A stretch of DNA of 37,331 nt from Betaproteobacteria bacterium (GTDB lineage: Bacteria; Pseudomonadota; Gammaproteobacteria; Burkholderiales; Burkholderiaceae_D), in the NCBI GenBank assembly GCA_025362735.1, contig JANYFL010000023.1:1-37331 (forward strand), written 5' to 3'. The notes below the pieces were generated by a model. The model did not search any database. It saw only the letters and a program-made list of their open reading frames with translations, and was not told where the DNA came from. The translations under genes were made by a program, and so were the position numbers. Shown piece after piece: positions 23,860 to 32,891 of the stretch (positions are counted from its first letter, which is position 1; every line of letters starts with the position of its first letter).

Positions 23860-26655
23860 TCAGGCAGCCAACATGCGGTCCGTGTCGCTGGCATGACTGA
23901 AATAACGTTTACCGATCTCATCCGATAACTGGTTCGCCACATGATTTAAATGGGACACTAAATCAAGCAGTTTTGGATAACGCCCATGACTGTCTCGCTC
24001 GCAAATTTCCACCAACCCATATCCCACACCTTCGATTGGCAGCAAGCGTAAAAAATCAATGACTGGTGTGGAATCGATCAGGCTGGCATTGTCCATATCG
24101 GGCAAACGCGCCACCTCGCTACGCAAGACGTTCAGTACACAGGCAATCGAACGTGGATTCGCAGGTTCGAAAACCAGCAGATCAAGCAGTGCCGGAATTT
24201 CCTGACGGCGTTGATAGTGAGAGCGATAAGTAATCGTACTGTCGAACAGACCAAGCAACAAGGCAAAAGCCTTTTCATTCAGTGCAATGTTGCGCTGAAA
24301 AATGGCACCTAATGCCGCCGTCATCGCAACCAGTCGTTCGATCTGGCGGCCAATGGTCAGGAGCCGCCAGCCATCGTCACGCGTCATGCGGTCGGTTTGT
24401 GCGCCGGTGATCGCATACAGTTGCGTACCCAAGTGTTCAAGTGCGGCGACGGCTTCAGTCGTCGAGAATTCGGCCTCACGGCCCTGCAGCAAACTCGCCT
24501 GACTTTCATGCGTGATAGGCCGTGCCGAAAACTCTTCGCCTGCAGCGACGATCAGGCGCCAATGCTCAGGGGATAAACGATCCCGGATCTGGCCTGCGGC
24601 AAACGCCATCGCCGAAAGATTAAAACCTACACTAAAGGCTTTGCTGTTATTTGGAAGACCCGCTACGAGCAGGCGCTCGAACTGGCGCGGTGCTGGGGTC
24701 GTCGAAGCAAGGTTGCCAGGCAGTAGACCTTGGCGGCGGCAAAGGTGAGCGAGCGCATCAAAAAAGATTTCCGGGGCCTCGTCTTCAACGGTCAGACGGT
24801 TGAGTGCCAGCCGCGTCAAACGCACGTTGTATTCGGCCCGCTCGGTGTAACGCCCCATCCAGAATAAATTCTCCGCCGCACGACTGGAAACAGGCCGGTG
24901 CTTATGCACCAGATCCTCCGGCTTGAGTTGTTCCGGCAGCATCGAAAATTCATCGACCATATCCGCCGTCATGACCCAGGTATCCAGGCTGCCGCCACCA
25001 CGTTGCATCGATACGATTTGTTGATCGCGACTAGCGATACGGGTCAAGCCTCCGGGCAGGACATACCATCCGCCATTACCATCGGCAATAGCAAACACCC
25101 GCACCATCGCCGCACGCGGAAGAATACGGCCACCAGTCCAGGTCGGTGCTTGTGACAAGGGCAAATAATCTTGCACCGTATACGCATCCGGATCGGAAGC
25201 AATGCGCGCACGCCATTCGTCCAGTTGTTCCGGTGTGGCATCTGCGCCGATAAAGGGTTCAAACCAGGGACGCGTTGCGCTTTTCGGAAAGGTAGCCTTG
25301 ACGACCATCGAGGCCAGGTCGGGAAGAATCTGCTCACGCGCAGCCATTTCGCCGCACCACCAGGAACGCAGCGAGGGTAACTGCAACGGCGCACCCAGCA
25401 GACGCTGAGCAACGGCAGGCAAAAAGCCGTTGATCGCGGGCGACTCCAAAAAGCCGGAACCTGGGCTGTTGGCAATCAGGACATTTCCTGCACGCATGGC
25501 CTGCAGCAAACCGGGAATGCCCAAGGTCGAGTCGGAACGTAGTTCCAACGGATCACAATAATCGTCATCAAGGCGACGCAATACCGCATGAACACGCTCA
25601 AGCCCGCGCATGGTCTTGAGGTACAACATGTCTTCGCGCACGACCAGGTCGCCGCCCTCAACTAACGGCAAACCCAGATAGCGGGCGAGATAAGCATGTT
25701 CAAAATAAGTCTCGTTGTAGGGGCCTGGCGTGAGCAACACGATGCGTGGCGAACTTCCCGACCCGTCGAGCATGTTGGGCCCAAGCTCATAGAGCATATC
25801 GAGGAGGCGACGATAACTGGCGGCCAAATGCTGAACCCTCAACTCTCGAAAGGCCTCAGGAAACAAGCGCGAAATGGTCAGGCGATTCTCGAGCGCATAA
25901 CCGAGTCCCGAAGGGGCCTGTGTACGCTGGGTCACGACCGACCATTGACCATCCGGACCACGCGCCAGATCAAATGCCGCAATATGCAAGTACACATTTC
26001 CAGCCGGGCGGAAACCACGCATGGGTCGCAAGTAACCGGGGTGTCCGTAGACCAGCGCGGGTGGCAAGAGTCCTTCTGCCAGCAAATGTTGTGGCCCGTA
26101 AATGTCACCCAGCACTGCATTCAGCAGCGCGGCACGTTGACTAATTCCTGCTTCCAGTTTGCTCCATTCTTCATCGGTAATGATGAAGGGCAGCAGATCG
26201 AGCGACCAGGGACGCGATGGTCCGTCGGTATCGGCATAGACGTTATAGGTAATGCCGTTTTCACGAATCTGGCGCGCGACGACATCGAGCCGATGATCGA
26301 GGTCGGCAAACCCGCTTTCGCCCAGCAAGTCGAAAAAACGCTTCCAGGGTGCGCGCAGATTATTACCATCAAGGCCCAACGGAGCAGCTGGATCTCCCGA
26401 GGTACTGCGCATCTCGTCGAAATGTCCGGGGCGTAAAGGCAGTGCAAAATGCATTGCCGTTTGCGAGCCCTCCTGAGTTGGGCCGGTCTGAAACAGAGGC
26501 TGCGGCTGCGTCCATACAGGCTCTTGCAAAGCCTGATACTGACTCTGTAATGGTCCTTGCGCCTGACCTTGATTCAGGTTCTGATCGAGTGCGGGCTGTT
26601 GGGCGAGAGACGGATCAGGTACCTCGCCACCCTGTTGTTGTTGATTGAATATCAC
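23860..26655 (-). CDS. Circularly permuted ATP-grasp / alpha-E fusion protein
   Basis: The 931-aa protein has a Gln/Pro-rich N-terminal tail (1-65), a circularly permuted ATP-grasp domain (about 95-575; GDIYGPQHLL, LTPGPYNETYFEHAYLAR, LRRLDDDYCDPLELR, DSTLGIPGLL) and an alpha-E helical domain from about 588 (SRAAENLFWMGRYTERAEYNVR). ATP-grasp enzymes form amide bonds through acyl-phosphates; this pair of domains is predicted in the literature to make a peptide or tag. Compared with the separate ATP-grasp protein upstream, the HGAGGYGM glycine-rich loop is replaced by FPKSATRPWF, so nucleotide handling may differ. The start is uncertain: GTG 26655 is the longest, and ATG 26454 (MHFALPLRPGHF) skips the low-complexity tail. 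Confidence 0.9.
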   Translation of the reverse strand: MIFNQQQQGGEVPDPSLAQQPALDQNLNQGQAQGPLQSQYQALQEPVWTQPQPLFQTGPTQEGSQTAMHFALPLRPGHFDEMRSTSGDPAAPLGLDGNNLRAPWKRFFDLLGESGFADLDHRLDVVARQIRENGITYNVYADTDGPSRPWSLDLLPFIITDEEWSKLEAGISQRAALLNAVLGDIYGPQHLLAEGLLPPALVYGHPGYLRPMRGFRPAGNVYLHIAAFDLARGPDGQWSVVTQRTQAPSGLGYALENRLTISRLFPEAFRELRVQHLAASYRRLLDMLYELGPNMLDGSGSSPRIVLLTPGPYNETYFEHAYLARYLGLPLVEGGDLVVREDMLYLKTMRGLERVHAVLRRLDDDYCDPLELRSDSTLGIPGLLQAMRAGNVLIANSPGSGFLESPAINGFLPAVAQRLLGAPLQLPSLRSWWCGEMAAREQILPDLASMVVKATFPKSATRPWFEPFIGADATPEQLDEWRARIASDPDAYTVQDYLPLSQAPTWTGGRILPRAAMVRVFAIADGNGGWYVLPGGLTRIASRDQQIVSMQRGGGSLDTWVMTADMVDEFSMLPEQLKPEDLVHKHRPVSSRAAENLFWMGRYTERAEYNVRLTRLALNRLTVEDEAPEIFFDALAHLCRRQGLLPGNLASTTPAPRQFERLLVAGLPNNSKAFSVGFNLSAMAFAAGQIRDRLSPEHWRLIVAAGEEFSARPITHESQASLLQGREAEFSTTEAVAALEHLGTQLYAITGAQTDRMTRDDGWRLLTIGRQIERLVAMTAALGAIFQRNIALNEKAFALLLGLFDSTITYRSHYQRRQEIPALLDLLVFEPANPRSIACVLNVLRSEVARLPDMDNASLIDSTPVIDFLRLLPIEGVGYGLVEICERDSHGRYPKLLDLVSHLNHVANQLSDEIGKRYFSHASDTDRMLAA

Positions 26656-26708
26656 ACACGGGTCATCCCGGCAAAGCCGTTATCAGCGCAGCTAATTCAT
26701 CACATCGC

Positions 26709-29700
26709 TCAATCATGACGCAGATCCAGCGTGAATGGGAATTCACGGCTATGTTCAGCGGGTTTCACGATCATCTTGCCGGGCGTATGTCCGATCTTGA
26801 AGAAACGTGACAAGCGGCGGCTTTCAGCTTCGTAAGCATTGACTGGCAGACGTGGATCATTACGACCACCTGGGTGCTCAACATGATATTGGCAACCGCC
26901 AAGCGAACGCTGCATCCAGGTATCGACAATGTCGAAAGTCAGCGGCGCATGGATCGGTATCGTCGGATGCAGTGCGGACGGCAAGGCATTGGCCTTGTAG
27001 CGGACGCCCGCAACATACTCACCAACGCGTCCGGTCGATTGCAGTGGCAATGCGCGGCCATTGACGGTAATGACATAACGATTGTCATTCAGACCCGTGA
27101 CAATGACTTCCACGCGTTCTAGCGAGAAGTCGACGTAACGCACCGTACCGCCTGCCGAGCCCTCTTCGCCCATGACGTGCCAGGGTTCAAGCGCGCCGCG
27201 AATCGAAAGATCGATCCCGCGCGCCGCCACATCGCCATAGAGCGGGAAGCGGAACTCGAAGTGCGGCGCAAACCAGGCGTAGTCGAACGGATAACCGGCT
27301 TCGTTCAGCTCGGTCATGACGTCTTCAAAATCCATCTTGACGAAGGTGGACAAGAGGAAGCGGTCATGCAACTCCGTGCCCCAACGCGTCAGGCGCGCTG
27401 TGTACGGCGTCTTCCAGAAACGCGCGATCAAGGTGCGCAACAGCAACTGCTGCGCCAGACTCATGTGCGCATGCGGTGGCATTTCAAAGGCACGCAGTTC
27501 GAGCAGACCAAGACGCCCTGTCGGACCATCTGGCGAATAAAGCTTATCGATGCAGAACTCGGAACGGTGCGTATTACCGGTGACGTCGATCAGGATATTG
27601 CGCAAGGCCCGGTCAACCATCCAGGGTGGAATGGGCCCACCTTTTTCACCCTGCTTGCGAATTTCCTGAAGCGCCACTTCCAGCTCATAAACCTGGTCAT
27701 TGCGAGCTTCATCAACACGCGGTGCCTGACTGGTCGGACCAATGAACATGCCCGAGAACAGATAAGATAAAGAGGGATGGTTATGCCAGTAGGCCAGCAA
27801 GCTCGCCAGCAAATCGGGCCGGCGCAGGAATGGACTGTCCGCAGGCGTGGCACCACCGAGCACGAAGTGGTTGCCACCACCGGTACCCGTGTGCCGTCCA
27901 TCAATCTGAAACTTCTCGCTCGACAGACGCGACTCAAACGCGGCTTTATAAAGATACTCGGTGTGATCGGCCAACTCGGCCCAGTTGGAGGCCGGATGAA
28001 TGTTGACTTCGATGACACCTGGATCTGGCGTGACCTGCAACATTTTCAGACGTGGATCGCGCGGCGGTTGATAGCCTTCGAGCACGATCTTGACGCCCAA
28101 CTCAGCGGCAGTGGCTTCAACAGCAACCAGGAGTTCGAGATAGTCTTCCAGGTGCTTGAGCGGCGGCATGAAAACATAGAGCACACCACTCTTGACGCCG
28201 ACAGTTTCTGCCTTCGGACCAGAACTGCGGCGCGGGTCGCGCACTTCAACGCACAAGGCGCTACGCGTAATCCAGTGGGCCGATTCAAAACGTTGCGGGC
28301 TGCGCGCCAAATCTTCCGGAGAAAGCTTGGTCGTGGACGTTGCACTCTTGCCCAGAGATCCGGCTGCTGCGGCAGAGTCAATCCCAGCGACTCCACCTGC
28401 GGCTAAACCATGACCCTTTGCTGCGATCCCGGCGCTTGAACCTAATGCTGCTGTGGCAGCAGCAGAAGTGGCAGCATCACTACCCGCTCCGGCTCCCTCA
28501 TTCAGACCATACTGAATACGAATATGGGCATGCGCCGGCAAACTGTCGCGCGGCGCAAACGGGTCTTGCTCAATCATGTAGGGATAGTCACCCTTCGAAA
28601 CCCAGGGCAACGAATCCAGCAGCAAGCGATATCCCATCGGCGAATCGCCGGGGAACAGATACATACGTTCATCGCGGAAGAACCACGGGCCAGTCACCCA
28701 TTTTGGGCCCGCCAGTTGAACATCCCAGTCGCGGTCAAGCGGCAGTACATAACCCACCACGCTATCGAGTTTCTGCTCGAACACGCGGCGCAGACGCACG
28801 CGCTCCATCTCATCGTCAAGACGCGAATCAAAGGGATCGACATTGACCGGTAGCCGACGTTCACGCCAGAGGTAATAGAACACATCCTCGTAGCCGGGCA
28901 TGATGTACTTCGAACCAAGCTTGAGCTTGTTCGAGAGCAGATCAATGAAGCGCTTCGCATCGGCTGCAGTGTATTTCGACGGGACACGTTCATCAGCAAA
29001 CAGCGAAGGATCATGCCAGCAAGGCTGGCCATCTTTACGCCAGTAAATTGACAAAGCCCAGCGAGGCAATTGCTCGCCTGGATACCACTTGCCCTGACCG
29101 TAATGCAGGAAGCCGTTGGGGCCATACTTGGCACGCAGCTTCTGAGTGAGTTCAGTGGCATAGCCACGCTTGGTCGGGCCGAGGGCGTCAATGTTCCACT
29201 CTGCACCATCACGATCATCAATCGACACGAAGGTCGGCTCGCCACCTTGAGTCAAACGCACATCCCCGGCTTCCAGCTCCGCATCGACCTTATGGCCCAG
29301 CGCATTGATCGCCTGCCATTGTTCTTCACGATAGGGCTTGGTCACGCGCGGCGATTCGTAAATGCGCGTCACGCTCATTTTGTGATCGAACTCAACTTCG
29401 GATTCATCCACGGCACCCGTCACGGGAGCCGCACTGCTGGGCTCGGGCGTACAAGCAACCGGGATGTGACCTTCACCAGCGAACAGACCCGAAGTCGGAT
29501 CCAGACCAATCCAGCCCGCACCCGGCAAGTAGACTTCACACCACGCATGCAGATCGGTGAAATCGACTTCGGTCCCAGAAGGTCCATCGAGTGATTTCAC
29601 ATCGGGTTTCAACTGAATCAGATAACCGGATACAAAGCGGGCAGCCAATCCCAGATGACGCAGCACTTGCACCATCAGCCACGCCGAGTCGCGGCAGGAA

Positions 29701-30233
29701 CCGGATGCCAGCGTGAGGGTTTCTTCCGGCGTTTGCACGCCGGGTTCCATGCGGATCAAATAACGCACTTCATTTTGCAAACGCTGATTCAACGCGACCA
29801 GAAAATCAGTCGTCGGCTGAGTCTTGGTATCAATGTCGTCGATCAGTGCTTTCAGGTGCGGCGTCAATGGCGCCTTCACCATATAAGGAATCAGCTCAAT
29901 CGACAGACTCTTGTCGTATTTGAACGGATATTTTTCCGCGTAAGGCTCAAGAAAATAATCGAAAGGGTTGTAGACCGACATTTCGGCAACCAGATCGACC
30001 GTGACCTTGAACTCGGTGGTCTTGTCTGGAAACACCAGTCGGGCCAGGTAATTCGAAAACGGATCCTGCTGCCAGTTAATAAAATGCTGGGTCGGTTCGA
30101 TCTTGAGCGAATACGACAGGATCGGAGTACGGCAATGCGGCGCCGGACGCAAGCGCACCACTTGAGGTCCCAGGGCGACCAGACGATCATAGCGATAGTG
30201 CGTGACGTGATTCAGAGCAACGTGTGTGGCCAC
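26709..30233 (-). CDS. Transglutaminase-DUF2126 protein
   Basis: This very large (1174-aa) two-part protein combines residues 1-300, a transglutaminase N-domain plus core with Cys180 (GSCRDSAWLMV), a His in DLHAWCEVY and an Asp in GLDPTSGL, with residues 325-1170, DUF2126, recognised by GGEPTFVSIDDRDG, YGQGKWYPGEQLPRWAL, GGNHFVLGG and LRAFEMPPHAHM. DUF2126 has been suggested to be an amidoligase-like domain, which I cannot test. An Ala/Gly-rich stretch of about 55 residues (roughly 577-630, DNA 28343-28506) interrupts DUF2126 and looks like an insertion. The start is GTG at 30233 with AGGA 9 nt upstream; a nearby ATG is out of frame. It lies between alpha-E and the ATP-grasp fusion in one transcription direction. 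Confidence 0.93.
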   Translation of the reverse strand: MATHVALNHVTHYRYDRLVALGPQVVRLRPAPHCRTPILSYSLKIEPTQHFINWQQDPFSNYLARLVFPDKTTEFKVTVDLVAEMSVYNPFDYFLEPYAEKYPFKYDKSLSIELIPYMVKAPLTPHLKALIDDIDTKTQPTTDFLVALNQRLQNEVRYLIRMEPGVQTPEETLTLASGSCRDSAWLMVQVLRHLGLAARFVSGYLIQLKPDVKSLDGPSGTEVDFTDLHAWCEVYLPGAGWIGLDPTSGLFAGEGHIPVACTPEPSSAAPVTGAVDESEVEFDHKMSVTRIYESPRVTKPYREEQWQAINALGHKVDAELEAGDVRLTQGGEPTFVSIDDRDGAEWNIDALGPTKRGYATELTQKLRAKYGPNGFLHYGQGKWYPGEQLPRWALSIYWRKDGQPCWHDPSLFADERVPSKYTAADAKRFIDLLSNKLKLGSKYIMPGYEDVFYYLWRERRLPVNVDPFDSRLDDEMERVRLRRVFEQKLDSVVGYVLPLDRDWDVQLAGPKWVTGPWFFRDERMYLFPGDSPMGYRLLLDSLPWVSKGDYPYMIEQDPFAPRDSLPAHAHIRIQYGLNEGAGAGSDAATSAAATAALGSSAGIAAKGHGLAAGGVAGIDSAAAAGSLGKSATSTTKLSPEDLARSPQRFESAHWITRSALCVEVRDPRRSSGPKAETVGVKSGVLYVFMPPLKHLEDYLELLVAVEATAAELGVKIVLEGYQPPRDPRLKMLQVTPDPGVIEVNIHPASNWAELADHTEYLYKAAFESRLSSEKFQIDGRHTGTGGGNHFVLGGATPADSPFLRRPDLLASLLAYWHNHPSLSYLFSGMFIGPTSQAPRVDEARNDQVYELEVALQEIRKQGEKGGPIPPWMVDRALRNILIDVTGNTHRSEFCIDKLYSPDGPTGRLGLLELRAFEMPPHAHMSLAQQLLLRTLIARFWKTPYTARLTRWGTELHDRFLLSTFVKMDFEDVMTELNEAGYPFDYAWFAPHFEFRFPLYGDVAARGIDLSIRGALEPWHVMGEEGSAGGTVRYVDFSLERVEVIVTGLNDNRYVITVNGRALPLQSTGRVGEYVAGVRYKANALPSALHPTIPIHAPLTFDIVDTWMQRSLGGCQYHVEHPGGRNDPRLPVNAYEAESRRLSRFFKIGHTPGKMIVKPAEHSREFPFTLDLRHD

Positions 30234-30295
30234 GGCATATTCCTAACTTTTGAAAAACCAGACTTCATAAAAACAAAATTCACAAAATTCCAAAT

Positions 30296-31273
30296 TCAAA
30301 CCAGAAAGTCACGGCTTAATCGCGAACCCAGATCATTCACCCGTTCCAGGAAATTGGTCAGATAGGCATGCAGACCCGTATGCAGAATGTCATCGATCCG
30401 GCCAAAACGGAGTTCGGCCAGCAACATCCCGGCACGGCGCTGGGTCTCGCTTGATTGTGCGTTCTTGACCTGCTCCAGATTCATGACAAAGTCACTGATG
30501 GAAGAAGACAGCGAACGGGGCATGTCGCCTCGCAGGATCATCAATTCTGCAACCCGGGCCGGCGTGATCACATCACGATAGACCTTGCGATAAATTTCGA
30601 AGGCTGAAATCGAACGCAGCACGGCGGCCCAGTGATAAAACTCGGCGTGCGTCGCCACGTCCCGCTCGACATCGTCTTCGATATGATCCGGCTCGACCAA
30701 TTGTCCCATTTCCGCAAGACCATGATATTTCACGTCAAGCAGGCGCGCCGTATTATCGGCACGCTCCAAAAAGGTGCCTAAACGCGTGAAATGGTAAGCC
30801 TCATCCTTGAGCATGGTGCCAATCACAACCCCGCGCGAGAGATGCGAACGGAACTTGACCCATTCCAGAAAATAGGAAGGGTCCCTGTTGATGTCCCCCA
30901 TCATGTTCAAGCGTTGTTCCAGCTCCAGCCAGGTGCCATTGCTGGTTTCCCACATTTCGGTGGTCAGGGTTCCGCGCACTGCCCGCGCATTTTCTCGCGC
31001 AGCACGCAGACAGGAATAAATACTGGAAGGATTGCTGGGATCGCGCACCATGAAATCCATCACATTCTTCGGCGTGATGGTCTTGTGTTGTGCATCATAG
31101 GCCGACTGCAACTCGGAAATACCGAGCATGGCACGCCAATTCTTTTCCACTTCCTCTTCGGATTGTGGAATCAAAGACATCTGCCAATTGACGTCGAGCA
31201 TGCGGGCCGTATTTTCAGCGCGCTCGACATAACGAGCCATCCAAAAAAGGTGATCAGCTGTTCTTGAAAGCAT
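30296..31273 (-). CDS. Alpha-E domain protein
   Basis: The 325-aa all-helical protein starts MLSRTADHLFWMARYVERAENTARML, the standard alpha-E opening, with repeats of ERADNTARLLDVKYH midway (about residue 168) and NLEQVKNAQSSETQRRAG near the C-terminus. Alpha-E proteins have conserved charged residues but no proven activity. They nearly always sit beside a circularly permuted ATP-grasp protein and are thought to assist it or modify its product. GGAG lies 10 nt before the ATG. It is 23 nt downstream of the ATP-grasp gene and 62 nt upstream of the DUF2126 gene. Confidence 0.93.
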   Translation of the reverse strand: MLSRTADHLFWMARYVERAENTARMLDVNWQMSLIPQSEEEVEKNWRAMLGISELQSAYDAQHKTITPKNVMDFMVRDPSNPSSIYSCLRAARENARAVRGTLTTEMWETSNGTWLELEQRLNMMGDINRDPSYFLEWVKFRSHLSRGVVIGTMLKDEAYHFTRLGTFLERADNTARLLDVKYHGLAEMGQLVEPDHIEDDVERDVATHAEFYHWAAVLRSISAFEIYRKVYRDVITPARVAELMILRGDMPRSLSSSISDFVMNLEQVKNAQSSETQRRAGMLLAELRFGRIDDILHTGLHAYLTNFLERVNDLGSRLSRDFLV

Positions 31274-31296
31274 TCTTGTTATCTCCGACTATTTTT

Positions 31297-32721
31297 CTAA
31301 TCTAATACCCAAGTGTCTTTGGTACCCCCGCCTTGCGAGGAATTAACCACCAGCGATCCCTCTTTCAGGGCGACACGCGTCAGGCCGCCAGGCACCATAT
31401 TGATGCCTTTGCCGGACAACACAAACGGGCGGAGATCAAGATGGCGCGGCGCCACACCCGACTCCACATAGGTCGGACAAGTCGATAAAGCCAGCGTGGG
31501 CTGGGCGATATATTTGTCAGGATGAGCGACCAGAATTTCCCGGAACTGCTCGACTTCAGCCTTGGTTGCCGCCGGGCCCACGAGCATGCCGTAACCGCCC
31601 GCGCCGTGGGTTTCCTTGACGACCAGCTCGGCCAGATGAGCCAGCACATATTCAAGATCATCTTTCTTGCGACACTGGAAAGTCGGTACGTTATTGAGAA
31701 TCGCCTTTTCGCCCAGGTAGAACTTGATCATGTCGGGCACATAGGGATAGATCGATTTGTCGTCGGCGATACCGGTGCCAATGCCATTACACAGATTGAC
31801 ATTGCCCTTCTGGTAAACCTTCAGAATGCCGGGCACACCGAGACTCGAATCAGGACGGAAAGCTTCCGGGTCGATGAAGTCGTCGTCAATGCGGCGATAA
31901 ATCACGTCAATCTGTTGCGGCCCTTGCGTGGTCCGCATGTAAACGTGATCGTTCTCGACGAACAGGTCTTTTCCTTCCACCAGTTCAACGCCCATTTGTT
32001 GGGCGAGGAAGGCGTGCTCAAAGTAAGCGGAGTTGTACATGCCTGGGGTCAACACCACAACGACTGGATTGGCCACACCAGGCGGCGCCACCGCACGCAG
32101 GCTTTCCAGCAGCAAGTCGGGATAATGCGCCACCGGTTCCACCTTGTTGCGCACGAATAATTCCGGGAAAAGCCGCATCATCATCTTGCGATCTTCGAGC
32201 ATGTAACTCACGCCCGAAGGCACGCGCAGATTGTCCTCCAGCACGTAAAACTCGCCTTCCCCCGCCCGCACCACGTCCACACCGGCGATCTGCGCGTAAA
32301 TGTCCTGCGGCACATTGACGCCCTTCATCTCCGGGCGGTACTGGGCATTGTTCAGAATCTGTTCGGCCGGAACGATGCCCGCCTTGAGGATGTTCTGGTC
32401 GTGATAGACATCATGAATGAACATGTTCAGCGCCTTGACGCGCTGACGCATGCCCGTTTCCAATTGCTGCCATTCGGAGGCCGGAATGATGCGCGGAATG
32501 ATATCGAACGGAATCGTGCGCTCGGTACCGCCCTTGGAACTGTCCAGATCGCCATAGACCGCAAAGGTAATGCCCACGCGGCGGAAAATCAGATCGGCTT
32601 CAGCGCGCTTTGCTGCAACGGCTTCTGCTGTCTGGGCCGCTTGCCATTCCTGAAAAGCCTGGTAATGCGGACGAATGCCGTTTTTAGCGTCGGCCATTTC
32701 ATCGTAAAACTTGACTGGCAT
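31297..32721 (-). CDS. Circularly permuted ATP-grasp protein (type 2)
   Basis: The 474-aa stand-alone ATP-grasp protein has the permuted order. An N-terminal part has GITFAVYGD and VPQDIYAQIAGVDVVR, then LEDNLRVPSGVSYMLEDR (165-180), LTPGMYNSAYFEHAFLA, IYRRIDDDFIDPEAF (274-288), GTGIADDKSIYPYVPDM, and late in the chain the glycine-rich nucleotide loop KETHGAGGYGMLVGP (369-383). This loop is complete here, unlike in the fusion paralogue. It probably ligates an amino-acid or peptide carboxylate to an amine with ATP; substrates are unknown. GGAG lies 8 nt before the ATG, and it is the first gene of the minus-strand operon. Confidence 0.94.
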   Translation of the reverse strand: MPVKFYDEMADAKNGIRPHYQAFQEWQAAQTAEAVAAKRAEADLIFRRVGITFAVYGDLDSSKGGTERTIPFDIIPRIIPASEWQQLETGMRQRVKALNMFIHDVYHDQNILKAGIVPAEQILNNAQYRPEMKGVNVPQDIYAQIAGVDVVRAGEGEFYVLEDNLRVPSGVSYMLEDRKMMMRLFPELFVRNKVEPVAHYPDLLLESLRAVAPPGVANPVVVVLTPGMYNSAYFEHAFLAQQMGVELVEGKDLFVENDHVYMRTTQGPQQIDVIYRRIDDDFIDPEAFRPDSSLGVPGILKVYQKGNVNLCNGIGTGIADDKSIYPYVPDMIKFYLGEKAILNNVPTFQCRKKDDLEYVLAHLAELVVKETHGAGGYGMLVGPAATKAEVEQFREILVAHPDKYIAQPTLALSTCPTYVESGVAPRHLDLRPFVLSGKGINMVPGGLTRVALKEGSLVVNSSQGGGTKDTWVLD

Positions 32722-32891
32722 TTAAGGTCTCCGAAGGTATATGAGTTTTTTCAAATCACTTTTTTTCTTGGCGGCAAAGCTCTCTGTTGATATTTTTTGC
32801 TTTGTCCTCAATGCATTACCATTTTAGCAAGAAGCAGGCCATTTGATTTCGGCTGATCCAGCGGGCGTGGCATTTCAGAAGCATACCTGTT

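Noticed and set aside
25696-26436. 246-codon plus-strand frame
   Set aside because: It is antisense to the ATP-grasp fusion, which has strong family matches throughout.
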